Part shown: positions 9,018 through 20,500 of the stretch, in pieces
Position numbering within the stretch: position 1 is the first letter of the stretch
Layout: the number at the start of each line of letters is the position of its first letter
Assembly (NCBI GenBank): GCA_030431255.1
Contig: JAUIJL010000010.1
Location: 244,855 to 308,854 of the forward strand
DNA length: 64,000 bases
Reading direction: 5' to 3'
Source: Thermoanaerobaculia bacterium
Lineage (GTDB): Bacteria; Acidobacteriota; Thermoanaerobaculia; Multivoradales; J023
The notes under the pieces: generated by a model
Told to the model about the DNA's origin: nothing
What the model saw: the letters and a program-made list of their open reading frames with translations, nothing else
The model's database searches: none
Translations under genes and position numbers: made by a program

Positions 9018-12000
9018 TCAGTGGGTGATCACCGTCACCACCGCCCCCTTCGGATTGAGGATCACCTGAACCGAACCGGATGTATGCGAGATATTACCGT
9101 TTTCTTGCACAACACCTCTACTCGAAGCGATGGCGTCCTCAATGTATTGTGGCGCCACTCCACGCCCGTAATCGTATCCACCACCGGTTTGGCGAATCTG
9201 AGGCATCCCACCGCTACCCGATGTCGTTCCGCGGAGACCGCTTGGTTGCATACGATCGACGGCATGCCGTGAGAAAAGACGATCACCCACCTGGGCGTAC
9301 TCTTGCCCATCGACCGTCACTTTCTCGTAGTTACGCCAAGAGGTCCAAGGAATTCTCTTGGGCGCACCCGCTACGCCATTCGCGACACTTTTTGCGATTC
9401 CACCGCCGCTATCGATGGCGGCGGCAACGGTCTTCGCATCTCGAACGCTGAGCGGGGAGACCGCTTCAGATACCAGCGAAATCGCGGCGATGACTCGCTC
9501 GCCCGTGCCGGCGTTCGGATCTCGAAGGGTGTTGAAGTCATCAATTGCACCGGCAAAAGTTGCAGCGACATCCCCTCCCTTGAGGGCAAGCTTCACCGCC
9601 TTCTTGGCGATTCCGAAGACGATTCGCCCATCGGGATCCGTGTTTCCGACCGGGTTATTGTATACGTAGGCGTAGCGATTCCAGGTCTGTGGCGACGCCG
9701 CGTCGCCGAGCACCGGATCCACTGATAGGAACCGTCCCATGGACGAGGTGTAGTAGCGGGCGTGCATGTAGTCGAGGTTGGCGGACGCCAGGCCCACGTC
9801 GTCTCGCTCGTGGCCCGTGAAGCGGTGCTCCTCGACGTCCGGGGAACCGTCGAAGGCGAAGGTGCCGAAGGGATAGTGGGTGGTGAGGTCGCCCACCACC
9901 GCGCCATTCGCGTCCGTGATCAGACGCGTGGTGCCCAGGTGGTCGTGGTGTAGGTGACGCACGGTGCCGTCCGCCAGGGTGGCCACCACTTTCGACCCCG
10001 CACGGATGTAATCCTTGGCACGGCTCCACGTTCCGGACGAGTCCCGCTCGAAACGGCTCAGCAGGCCGTTGCCCGGATCCCGCGACATATACGCCTGCTC
10101 GCCCGTTCCCTGATCCAGGATGGCGAAACGCTCTCCCGACGCCGTGTAGAGGAAGAACCGCTCTTTGCCGTTGCCCTCCAGCACCGTGATCCGGTTGTCC
10201 GGCGCGTACTCGTAGTTGAAGGTCTGGCTCGACTCCGTCCACGACGTCATATTCCCGGCCAGATCGTAGCCGGCCAGCGACGACGACAGACGGTTCGTCG
10301 CGGGGTCCGGCGACAGATGGCGTGTGGCGTCCCCGCTCCGCGCGATCGAAAGAATATTGCCGAAGACGTCGTAGCTCTGGGATTCCTGGTCCGTGCCCGT
10401 GGCCGTCACCACCGTCGATGCTTTCAGGCGGCTCACCAGGTCGTAGGAGAAGCTCTCCTGGCCGATCGCATAGATATTCCCGGCCCCGTCGTATTCGTAG
10501 ACCCCCGACTCCCACAGCGGCGTGCTCGGGTTGTGCACGATCCGAATCTGGTCGATGGGCTTCCAGATCTCGAAATTCCGCTGGATCTGGTCGCTCACGT
10601 TGTTGGCGTGGTGGATCCGGCTCACCTCACCGGTCGCCCGATAGGTCAAGCTGTTCACCCAGCCGGGCACCGAACGGAGCTGATCCACCCGGTACTCCAG
10701 GCCTAGGTCCAGGCTCGGAGCCAGGTCCGCGCACGGCACCCGATCGCATTCCGGATAGCCCAAGGTCGTGACGTTGCCTTGCCAATCGTAGGCATATTCC
10801 GTGGTGAACGACGCGCCCTGGCTCGAACGGACCGAGTAACGGCTCAGCCGATCTCCGGGCGCCGAATAGTCGTAGGTCTCAGTCACCACATGATTGACTG
10901 AGCCCATGGAGCCTGGTCCGGCCGGCACCCGATTGTGCCGACGGGCCTGGTAGAGCCGACCTTCGAGGCGCCCTTCGTCGGGGCCCGTGCCGTTGCCCGT
11001 TCCACGGCTGTAGAAATAGTCCACGAACGGCTCTCCGTCGCCGTCGAGCACCTGCACCACGCGGCTCGCCGGATCGTAGGAGTACGACATGTCGTGCACG
11101 GTGTCGGCGCCACCGAAATCTTGCTTCAGCCGATTGCCCACCCCGTCGTAGGTGTAGGTGATCGCGCCTTCGATCTCCGGATGGCTCTCCGAGATCAGGA
11201 AGCCACTGCCGTCGTAGTCGAAGGTCCGGAGCTGGCCTTGACCACCGCATTGCGCGGACCCGGTATCGTTGTCACCCACGCAGACCTGGGTTAGGCGGTC
11301 GCCCTCGTCGTAGCGATAGGTCGTGTGCACGGCTCCGCCGCTGCTGCCCGAGGGCTCGGTCACCCGGATCAACCGACCGAAACCGTCGGTCTGCTCCGTG
11401 GTCGTCGACCCCTGCTCACCGCTGCCGGTCCAGACCCCGACCGTGCGCGCCACCTGCCGGTCGCCCGTGTAGACGAAGGTGGTCTGCTTGCCGTCCGGAC
11501 GCTGGACGATCCGGGGCCGGTCGAACACATCGTGATTCAGGTATTGCGTGAAGAAGACGTCGAAGCCTTGACCCGAGGCGTGCCATTCCGCTTCCCAAGC
11601 CATGCGGTCCGCCAGGTCGTAGTCGACCTTGCGCCAGACCTCCCGATCACTCTCGCCCCAAGGAATCAGCCGACGCTCGTCCACCAAGCGACCCTGACGG
11701 TCGTAGAAATACCGGCGCTCCGATTCCCGGGTGCTGGTGCACCCGTCGTAGGTCGAAGCGGTCGGTGGGCAGGTCCGGGCCTCGAAGACGAAACCCAAGG
11801 GCGTTCTCGGACAGCTCCCGCTGCCGCCCTCGCAGGTCAGGAAGATCTGCGGAAAGGTCAGATTCTCGCTGCCCTCCGCCGGCACGGTGTACCGGAACAG
11901 CTGAGTCGCCACGTTCACCGGATTGCCGTTCCTGCGCACCCAGATCCGGGTCAACCGATGCATCTGGTCATAGTCGAGGTAGGTGGTCAGGCCCTCCGTG

Positions 12001-14411
12001 TCTCGACTCCAGGCGACCAAACCCGTATCCGGATCGATGCCCTGGTCCAGGGTCTCGAGGAAATAATCCCCGTCGTCGGTGAGCACCGTGCGCGAACGCA
12101 CACCGTTGTCGTAGGTGTGGTCCGCCCAATGGTCTACCGCCGCGCTGCCCAGGCCGAAACGGATATTCGGATTCACCCCGGGCTCGCCGTCGTATTCCGG
12201 ATCCCCACCCAACACCCGCTCCGAAGTGACGTTGCCCTCACCCACCAGATCCTTGTAGACGGTGAGCACGTCCCGCGACGAAGGGGTGCTGCCCCGTAGC
12301 CGACGCATGTGGTGAAGGAAACCCGTGTCCGGATCGAAATCGTAGAAGATCCGCTGTTGCACGGTATCCGAGCATCCAGCGATCGAGCCGCCTTCGTGCC
12401 GGCATTGCTCCACGTACAGGCCGAGCAGCCACCGATCTCCCGGGGCCGGCGTGAAGTCGGGTCCGGTTTTCCCAGTCCCGTCTTCCTCCATGTTGAACGA
12501 GGTATAGGTGGTCTTCTGAATGCCCTGGCTGCCTTCGAAGCTAGAAAGCTGAACCTGCTTGCGATAGTTCCCCAGACCGTCGAAGTCCTCGTAGCGACTC
12601 TCGATCCACCGATCTCCGTCATCGTGGTACACCGTCTGGCGGCGCACCAGCCGCTTATTCCCGTCCTTGTCGTCGACCCCCGACGGGGCGTCGGTCTCGT
12701 AGGCCACCCAAACACTGCGCAGAGCACCGCCGCCGGGGTTCGCGGGATCAAAAACCTCCTCGGAGAGATAAAGGCCGTGGGGCTCGGCGGGATCCGGAGG
12801 ATCGTTGTAGTAGACGCCACCGCCATCGGGCAGGCAAGGCGTGAACGGCAGCGCTCGACGCGCACGGAAATGTGGACCTTGGTCCGGACCCAGCTCCGCC
12901 AATGAGAAATAGTGACGGGAGTGCCGCGTCGGGGTCAGCCCAGGGCTTTGATCCGGGTCTCCGGCAAAGAACTTGAGGTCCGTCGATCGGAAACACGGTT
13001 GAAACCGCTGAATACCCGGCTCCTCGCCGTCGGCCTCGAATTCAGCCCGTTTCGTGTCGTATTCCCAGGTCACCACCTCCTGCTCGAGACCCTCCTCGTC
13101 GAAGATGAACCGTTGCTTCTTGGCGACCCCGAATACCCGCTCGTGGGCTGCCGGGGTACGGCGTTCGATATTCGGAATACCGTATTCGTCGGTGTACTCG
13201 AAGCGATAGTGCAACCCCGTGCTCAACCGGATTTGCTGCAAGGCGCCGGCCATGGCGCCGTCGATGAGCGTTCCCCCCACCCCCGACGTGTTCACCTCTT
13301 CCCGGTGGTAGTCCATGCGGTAGAAGGAACCGTCCGGCAGTTGGAGCTCCTTGAGCAGCTCGACACCGGGGATCTCCGGCCCTAGGCTCGTGTTCCCCAA
13401 GATCTGGTCACAGGTCTGAAAATCCTCGATCACCGTGAGCTCGAATTGATGTCGGTCGATGGTGGCAGGGTCGTGGTAGACGAAGTCGTAGGTCGCGCTC
13501 TGCCCATCGAAGGCGGTGAGGATCACCTGCATGATCTTCGAATAGGCAAAGGCCTCGGTCGTCGTGTCGAAGTGGACCTCCTGCCGGCGACCGTGATCGT
13601 CGGTAAGGATCCAGGTGAACGCCCCATACTCGATGGCGACCTGGTTGCCGAACGCATCGGCGATCAGGGTCGGGCGGAAGTTCTCGTACGGCCCCCCGAC
13701 ATCGCGGAATTCCTGGTGGGAGCCGTCGGGCAGCTCAAGCTTTCGGCAGGGGCTCGAGCCCGGGCTCTGGCAGGTCGCATTGACGAGCATCCGGATGAAG
13801 GAACCGTCCCGGGTGTGGTAGACACCGGGATAGGTCGTTTCGTCGTCCCAATGGAGCTCGGGATGCAGGCCATGAAAGGAGCCGTCGCCGGAGACGTAGG
13901 TGAAGGCAGGACGGGTGGCGTCGGGCAGGAGGTCCTCCACCGGGGCGAAGCGCCCCAGGTTCAGCATCCAGCCCGGACCCGCGTTGGAAAGCCGATCGAG
14001 GGTCTTGGCGTAGAAAGGATTCTGAGCGCCGGGCTCGTCATTCTTGCGACATTCCAAGCGGCTCGACGCCTTGACCTCCCAAGGATTCGAGTTGTAGACC
14101 AGGGTCAGGCCGTAGGACAGGCCGCCGTTCACCGGATAGCTCTGACCGAGGGGGATCCGCAGACTCAGATTGCCGTTGAACAGATTGACCGAGTCGATGT
14201 TCTCGATCGCGTGCACCGTGTCTGGAGCGTTGCCCTTTTGCAGCTCCGACCATTGGGCGAAGGGCGCCGAGTCTTGGGCAACGGCCTGGCCGGCGGAGAC
14301 CAGGAAGACGAGCACCAGAAGACTCAGAACGAGTCGCCAAGCTCCATGTCGGGGACTTTGACGGGATGTCTGATCGAAAGATGGATCGAAAGATTTACTT
14401 GTATATTTCAT
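9018..14411 (-). CDS. RHS-repeat polymorphic toxin, complete
   Basis: 1797 residues. A signal-type segment (WRLVLSLLVLVFLVSAGQAVA) precedes many YD/RHS repeats (for example YDYAGNMTSW- and YDGVGNRLKQD-like units), which build the hollow beta-shell of RHS proteins. The core closes with the usual hallmark: HYPFGTF, FTGHERD, DYMHARYY, GRFLSVDPVLG and NTDPDGR. After that boundary (about residue 1655) a different tip begins; it ends with FSRHAVDRMQ, VAPQYIEDAI and a final strand AVVTVITH. This resembles BECR-type RNase toxins that carry a RHAxxRM motif, so a tRNA- or RNA-cutting toxin is likely but not certain. AAGGACG precedes the ATG by 7-8 nt. A small gene follows at once and is the probable immunity gene. 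Confidence 0.9.
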   Translation of the reverse strand: MKYTSKSFDPSFDQTSRQSPRHGAWRLVLSLLVLVFLVSAGQAVAQDSAPFAQWSELQKGNAPDTVHAIENIDSVNLFNGNLSLRIPLGQSYPVNGGLSYGLTLVYNSNPWEVKASSRLECRKNDEPGAQNPFYAKTLDRLSNAGPGWMLNLGRFAPVEDLLPDATRPAFTYVSGDGSFHGLHPELHWDDETTYPGVYHTRDGSFIRMLVNATCQSPGSSPCRKLELPDGSHQEFRDVGGPYENFRPTLIADAFGNQVAIEYGAFTWILTDDHGRRQEVHFDTTTEAFAYSKIMQVILTAFDGQSATYDFVYHDPATIDRHQFELTVIEDFQTCDQILGNTSLGPEIPGVELLKELQLPDGSFYRMDYHREEVNTSGVGGTLIDGAMAGALQQIRLSTGLHYRFEYTDEYGIPNIERRTPAAHERVFGVAKKQRFIFDEEGLEQEVVTWEYDTKRAEFEADGEEPGIQRFQPCFRSTDLKFFAGDPDQSPGLTPTRHSRHYFSLAELGPDQGPHFRARRALPFTPCLPDGGGVYYNDPPDPAEPHGLYLSEEVFDPANPGGGALRSVWVAYETDAPSGVDDKDGNKRLVRRQTVYHDDGDRWIESRYEDFDGLGNYRKQVQLSSFEGSQGIQKTTYTSFNMEEDGTGKTGPDFTPAPGDRWLLGLYVEQCRHEGGSIAGCSDTVQQRIFYDFDPDTGFLHHMRRLRGSTPSSRDVLTVYKDLVGEGNVTSERVLGGDPEYDGEPGVNPNIRFGLGSAAVDHWADHTYDNGVRSRTVLTDDGDYFLETLDQGIDPDTGLVAWSRDTEGLTTYLDYDQMHRLTRIWVRRNGNPVNVATQLFRYTVPAEGSENLTFPQIFLTCEGGSGSCPRTPLGFVFEARTCPPTASTYDGCTSTRESERRYFYDRQGRLVDERRLIPWGESDREVWRKVDYDLADRMAWEAEWHASGQGFDVFFTQYLNHDVFDRPRIVQRPDGKQTTFVYTGDRQVARTVGVWTGSGEQGSTTTEQTDGFGRLIRVTEPSGSSGGAVHTTYRYDEGDRLTQVCVGDNDTGSAQCGGQGQLRTFDYDGSGFLISESHPEIEGAITYTYDGVGNRLKQDFGGADTVHDMSYSYDPASRVVQVLDGDGEPFVDYFYSRGTGNGTGPDEGRLEGRLYQARRHNRVPAGPGSMGSVNHVVTETYDYSAPGDRLSRYSVRSSQGASFTTEYAYDWQGNVTTLGYPECDRVPCADLAPSLDLGLEYRVDQLRSVPGWVNSLTYRATGEVSRIHHANNVSDQIQRNFEIWKPIDQIRIVHNPSTPLWESGVYEYDGAGNIYAIGQESFSYDLVSRLKASTVVTATGTDQESQSYDVFGNILSIARSGDATRHLSPDPATNRLSSSLAGYDLAGNMTSWTESSQTFNYEYAPDNRITVLEGNGKERFFLYTASGERFAILDQGTGEQAYMSRDPGNGLLSRFERDSSGTWSRAKDYIRAGSKVVATLADGTVRHLHHDHLGTTRLITDANGAVVGDLTTHYPFGTFAFDGSPDVEEHRFTGHERDDVGLASANLDYMHARYYTSSMGRFLSVDPVLGDAASPQTWNRYAYVYNNPVGNTDPDGRIVFGIAKKAVKLALKGGDVAATFAGAIDDFNTLRDPNAGTGERVIAAISLVSEAVSPLSVRDAKTVAAAIDSGGGIAKSVANGVAGAPKRIPWTSWRNYEKVTVDGQEYAQVGDRLFSRHAVDRMQPSGLRGTTSGSGGMPQIRQTGGGYDYGRGVAPQYIEDAIASSRGVVQENGNISHTSGSVQVILNPKGAVVTVITH

Positions 14412-14518
14412 CGGAAGCGTCCTTTACGAAAGATTTTCCATAGAAGTCGAGATTGGGGACGAGGGGCAGGCGTCGGGAAGGCCCATGGCATGCACCTTCC
14501 CGACCGCCGCCCCGAGCA

Positions 14519-17500
14519 TCAGTTGTCGAGAGTCCAGATCTGCACGTCGTCGAGATAGAACACGCCCTCGACCGCATCATGGACTCCGGCCACGGCACCC
14601 AGGTGCAGGCTGTCGAGACCGCTCGCGTCGTTGTCCAGACCCGTCAGCTCGAGGGGAGCCTGCCCAGCCACCGTCAACCGAATGCCACCGTCGTCGGCAC
14701 CGTCAGCGCTGGCCTGCCACCACTCCAGCCCAACCCGTTGACCGGTTCCGGGATCCGCCAGCGGGACCCAGGGAGTGCTCGGCCATCCGCCGTCATCCCT
14801 CTGGCTCCAGGCCTTCACATAGAAGGAACCGCCCAGGTTGGCGATGCGAAGCTGCAGACGCCACCCGCCGTCACCGATTCCGCCCAGGAGATACATGGTG
14901 TTGGTCAACGGCATGCTCAGGCTCGCGGGATCGATCAAGAAGCTCGCCACCCAATGGCGGGACCCCTCGATCGCGGAGCTCTGCACCTTGGTGATCGTCG
15001 GAGTAGCGGGTGTCACCGCCACCTCCAGGCCTCCGCTGCCGCGCAGCGCCGCCGCCGCCGACACGGTGAGACTGCCGCCGAGCTCGGTCGTCGCATCCCA
15101 GATCGGGTGGATCTCCGTGTCGAGACGGTCCAGAACCCGGTTCCGCCGCGGGCGATCCCCGTGCCAGATCTGGACGTTGTCGAGGTAGAAGGTCCCCTGG
15201 GTCGTGGGGGCGATGGAGGCCGCGGCTCCCAGCACCACCGTCTCGATGTATTGCTCGTCATTGTCGATCCCCAAAGCCTCGGCGACTTGCACACCGTCGA
15301 TGCTCAGACGAATGCCACCGTCGGAGCTGTCGACCCGACTGGCCATCCACCATTCGACTCCGATCTCCTGCGCGGTTCCGGAACCGGCCAGGTCCACCCA
15401 GGGCGTGGTCGCCCAGGCGCTGTCGCTGGTGCCGTAGAGGCGCAGGCGATACTTGCCGTCGGCGTAGCCCAGGTGCAGGTGATAGGCCCAGCCCGAGGCT
15501 CCGACGGCTCCCAGCAGGTAGAAGTCCTGCCCTTCGTCCATCGCGAGGGTCGCCGGATCGAGCAAGAAGGAGGTGCGCACGTGCCCCGCCCCTTGGACAT
15601 CCGTCGACACCAGCTGTACCGCGCCGGCACCCGGATTCAGGTTCACGGTCAGCCCGCGGAAACCGTCGAGGGCTGCCTCGGCCTCGAGGCCGAAGTGACC
15701 GCCGATCTCGAAGACGTAATCCCACACGTCGTCCAGCGCATCGACCTCGAACCCATCCACGGCCATGGCGGTCCGCTCCCCGGCACCGCTGCAGACTCGA
15801 TAGTTGTCGAGGGCGTAGCTACCCATGGTTCCGGCGTCGATTCCCCACAGGGAGCCGATCTGGGTCTGCAACCGACGCGCGGGCTGCATATGGTCGTCGA
15901 GACCGGAAGTCTCGTGCCGCAAGACCCCATCGATCCAGAGCCGATTCCAGCCGTCGGACGCCGCCCAATCGGAGGCCGCGCCGCCCTCGAGCCGCAGATG
16001 GTGGGGGCCGGGATCCAGGGTCTGCCAGGGCGATCCGATCGCGGAGCCATCGTCGAGATAGCTGACCACGCGAACCAGATGCCGGCCGTCCAGATATCCC
16101 AGCCAGAGGAAGAGCTGCCCGGTAGCCAACAAAGGATGGGACTCCCCGTGGGCCATGGTCAGATCGCTCGGATCGAACCAGAAAGACACCACCGGATCCG
16201 AGCTGTAGCGCATGCTCGTCTCACCCAGAAGGGTCGACACCGCGCCGGCGCCCAGCTCCACTTTCAGGCCGCCGAGCCCCTGCATAGCGGCCTCGGGGGT
16301 CTGGGTGAGCGCGCCTCCCGTCTCGTTTCGATTCGGCCATTGGGAAAGGTCATCGGCCTCGAAATCGTCGAAGAACGCGACCTCACACGGCGACTCGGCC
16401 TCGATCACGACCGTGGCCGTGGTGGTGAGACCCGTTCCGTTGATGCGACGGATTTCGTAGGTGAATTGATCCTCACCCGCAGCCCAGAAGCCCGGGTCGG
16501 GTAGGTAGCGGAACCGGCCGGAGAAGAGGTCGAGCTCGCCCTGGGCGGTGCTGGTCCAGCCGACGATCTCCACTTGATCGCTGGGATCGTCGTTGCGGAA
16601 GAGCTTCGCCAGGGGGATGTCGAGCTGGCTGGTGCCCTGGAGCATCAACAACCGATCGTCCCGCGAGCTGACATCCGGCGGATCGACCTGGATGGACACC
16701 GTCACCGGATCGGTCCGCATCTTCCAGGACTCGTTCGAGTGTAGAGGATTGCGCTCGACCAGGTCGTTGCGCGCCACATAGGTGAACGAGGTCGTGCCCA
16801 CGAAGCCGGGTTGCGGATGGAAGGTCAGCTGCCCGGGTGTCGACAGGTCGAGGGAGCCGTGTGCACCCGGCACGGAGGTGATGTCCTCCACCACCATGAT
16901 CAGGTTCATGCCGAAGCCCTGGTCGTTGCCGAGCAGCTCCGAGAAGGGGATCGTCAAGGAACGGCCGTGATCCAGGTCGTAACTCTCCGGAGCTCCGATG
17001 GGAGCGGGGACGATATCCACCGAGATGGTGGCCGTATCGCTCAATCCCGTGGTCGTGTCGGTCAAGGAATAGGTCCAGGACGCGACATCGCATTGGGGAT
17101 CGGCGTCCAGGTCCCATCCCCCGATTGCCTGCGGGTGCAGCACCCCGCAGGACACCTGGCCCTCCTCTCGCACCTCGAGCGAGTGGAAATCCGGATAGGA
17201 ATCGTTGTCGAGGAAAATCCCCGGAGGGATGGAGGCGCTGGCCGGGCTGCCGTTCTCGTTCGTAGCCGCCATCAGGAACGAATCGTCGTTGGCGATCGGA
17301 CCGCTGGGGTTGTTCGTGGTGACCAGGGTCACCGTGGTGAGCGCCGACCCAGGGGTCCCGTGACGATCCACCACCCGGAAGGTGAAGGCCGTCTGACCCG
17401 GTGTCGACGGGGCCTGGAAGATCACCCGATCCGGATGCACCTCCACGGGCGGATTGGATTGGGACACGATCTCGTCGATTCGCGTGCCGTCTCCCACAGC

Positions 17501-20500
17501 TCCTTGGAGCAGCGTGCTGTGATGGAGAACCAGATTCCAGTCCGGATACATCTCGTAGATCTTGTCCGGCACCGACGGTAGGTTGTCGATCGGATTCAAA
17601 TAGACCGTCGCCAGATCGGAAAGGGTCGGATCCGCGACATGGGTAATGCGATACCGAAAGCTCACCTGGGAGTCGAAGTCCGAATTGGGCGTGAAGGTGA
17701 AGGCCGTCGGGGTCTTCTGAAACACCCCACCGAAAGGTGGTGTCGAGAGGATTTCCAGATAGGTCCAATCCACGTCCACGGCACCCGTGGGCGTATCGTC
17801 CGCTTCCAGGACCGAGTGAGGAATCGTGAAGGTTCCCCCGTCCGCCGGGACGTGGAAGGTATTGTGCGTCGCCACCGGCTGCTCCGGGGGTGGGGGTGGC
17901 TCCTCGTTACCGATGCGCAGCCAATCGATCGAGACCGGCGCCCCTTGGAATTCGAGGCGCAGGATCTTCTGCCCATCGGTCAACGACACTGCCGGATAGG
18001 TTAGGGTCTGCCAATTGCTGTGGGTGCTCGGAACCGCCAACACGGTTTGGGCTTCGATCCCCTGGGCTCCGAAAACGGTCACTCCGAGCTGACTCGCTTG
18101 ATGGCCGGAAAAGCGCAGCTCCAGCTCGTGAGATCCCGCCGCGACGTCGAGGGTGTACTCCAACCACTCTCCCGGCTCGGCCCAGCTGACGATCACGTTC
18201 TCGCCGCTCACCTGGGCATCCACCCATTCCCCGGCACGGAATTGGGAGCCGGAAGGGGCCAGGTGCTCCACCGTGGAATCGTAGTAGGCGTCGCCCGGAT
18301 CCCCTTTGTCGTAGAGCTCGGCCTCGATCTGGCCGGGCACTTCCTGGGGCCCTTCGCCGAAGGCCTCACGGGTATCCCCCAGGGCCGACAGCCGGAACGC
18401 ATCCAGCTCGAAACCGGCCTGTTGAACGCTGAGCCTCACGACTTTCTCCCCGGCGGCGAAGGTCGGAAGGTCGAAGACATGGGCCTGGGACCAGCTGCCG
18501 ACGCCGGCCGGCAACGGTACGGAGCGGGAGATTCCGTCCGAATTGCTTTCGAAAAGAAGGCTACCCGCGCCCTGGCCGTCGAGGGTCTTGTATTTCACGG
18601 TCAGCGCATAGCGGCCCGCGGGAATATTCAGGGTGTATTCCAGCCACTCTCCAGCCACCAGGTCGACCATCACGTTGCGACCGTCCCCGTCGATATGGTC
18701 GTCCATACCTTCGTCGGGCCGTAAGGGATTGGCGCCGCTGTTGCTGCTCGGGGTCGTATCCGAGTAAGCGACCGTCTGGCCACCGACGTCGTAATGCTCC
18801 GCTTCGACCCAGGCGGGCATGGTGGGAGCGGTACCGCCCCAGGGGGCCTGGCCGGGTGGAATCTCCGTGGTTAGGTTGTTGACCACCGTGAGACCCGCCG
18901 GGGTCCACTCGAGGCGATAGAGCACCTCACCGCCGGGACGGTCGATGCAGCGCCGAGCGCCGTTGACCTGCGCACAGATCTCCTCACCCACCCGCTCGAC
19001 GTAGTCGGTCCGGACACCCGAGGTCTGTCCTGGGCTCAGGTACTCCCCCCATCCATCGTTGTAGATCACGGAAGCGTAGAGCGACGGGGTATTGACGTTG
19101 CAGGCCTCCTGCCGGCCGTCGTCAGCCAGGGGACCGTCGGTTCCGAATCGGGAAAGCGTGGCTTCCGTGGTGCGCTCGAAGACCATCGAGCACGAGTAGT
19201 TGTCGCTCGAGTCCTCGGCGGGATGCCAGTCCGCGTCGATATAGCCGACCAGGCGACCCAAGCGCTCTCGACTGGCGATGGGGTTCTCGACGAACGCCGC
19301 GAGATCCGCCCGTTCCGCTTCGGTGAGCCCGAAAATCGATGCCGGGAGGTGGTGATCCTCGAGGAAAACCATGCCGCCGTTGGCGGCCAGAAAATCGGTC
19401 CCGCCGAGACGCAGGGCGACCCGCAGGTTCCAGAAATAGTTATTGGCGTTCATGCCCTGCCTGTTGAGATGTCGCGGATAGGCGGCCAGGGCGAGCGCGG
19501 TGAAATAGTGCGCGGGTTGATCCGAGCTGACCTCGACGCCGAGCGGGATGGTCCCGTGTCCGGTCGAAATACAGGTATTCGACTGGCGGCGGGTGGCCGC
19601 CCCTCCGACGATCATGCCGTTCCATTCGGAATGGGGATTCGTCAACGTGTAGACGTCCGAACCATTCTGCTCACAGACCTGGGTGGTCAGCATGGTCATG
19701 GTGCTCAACGGGGCGTTCCGGGCCACGAGGGAATTCACGGTCCAATAGGTCCGCAGCCAGCTTCGCAGGCCGTCGATCAACACCGTATCGTTGGTCTGGA
19801 TCGCCCGGTCCAAGGCCAGCATGTAAGAAGCCGCGTGCCAGGTTCCGTACAAGGGCGCCAAGATCTCGTTCCGACGATATTGAGGCCCAGCGTCGCTCAT
19901 CCAGCCCGTATCCCGCTGTTCCTGGAGATAGGACACGAACCAATCTCGGGAAGACGAGTGACCACCGGTGGGCCGATCGACCCCGGAGTAGTAGCTGGCC
20001 GCATGGCAGAGCAGGTGCTGGTTGGGTGAGCTGCTGCCACCGATACCCGTGACGTAGTCGATGGTGGGCCAATCGAGGTTCGTCTGACCGCCGACGGCGC
20101 GCAGGAGCTCGTTCCAGCAGCAAACTGCTTTTTCCTCGCTGCCCGGACATCCCTCCAAGGGTTCCGTCGGCAAGTCGAGCAGAGCGCCGCCACCACCGCC
20201 ACCGCCACCACCGCCACCGCCACCGCCACCACCGCCACCGCCACCACCGCCGCCGCCACCACCACCGCCACCTCCACCCGGGGGCCTGACCTCGAGATCG
20301 ACGGTGGAGGAGTAGCTTTGGCCACCCACCTCAACGGTGTAATGCAGCTGACAGGTAGTGGTCGAGATGATCGAGTGAGGGAAGAACTGCACCGTGCCGT
20401 CCAAGTGCTCCGACGCCGTGCCTGGGCATTGGGTAGCATCCACGGACCGCAAGAGCATGGGTCGGCCTGCCACATCGAAATCGTTGGCCAGCACGTCGAT

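Noticed and set aside
14453..16504. 683-codon plus-strand frame opposite the giant surface protein
   Set aside because: Antisense frame of a GC-rich gene; Arg/Gly/Pro-rich, no signal peptide and no domain.
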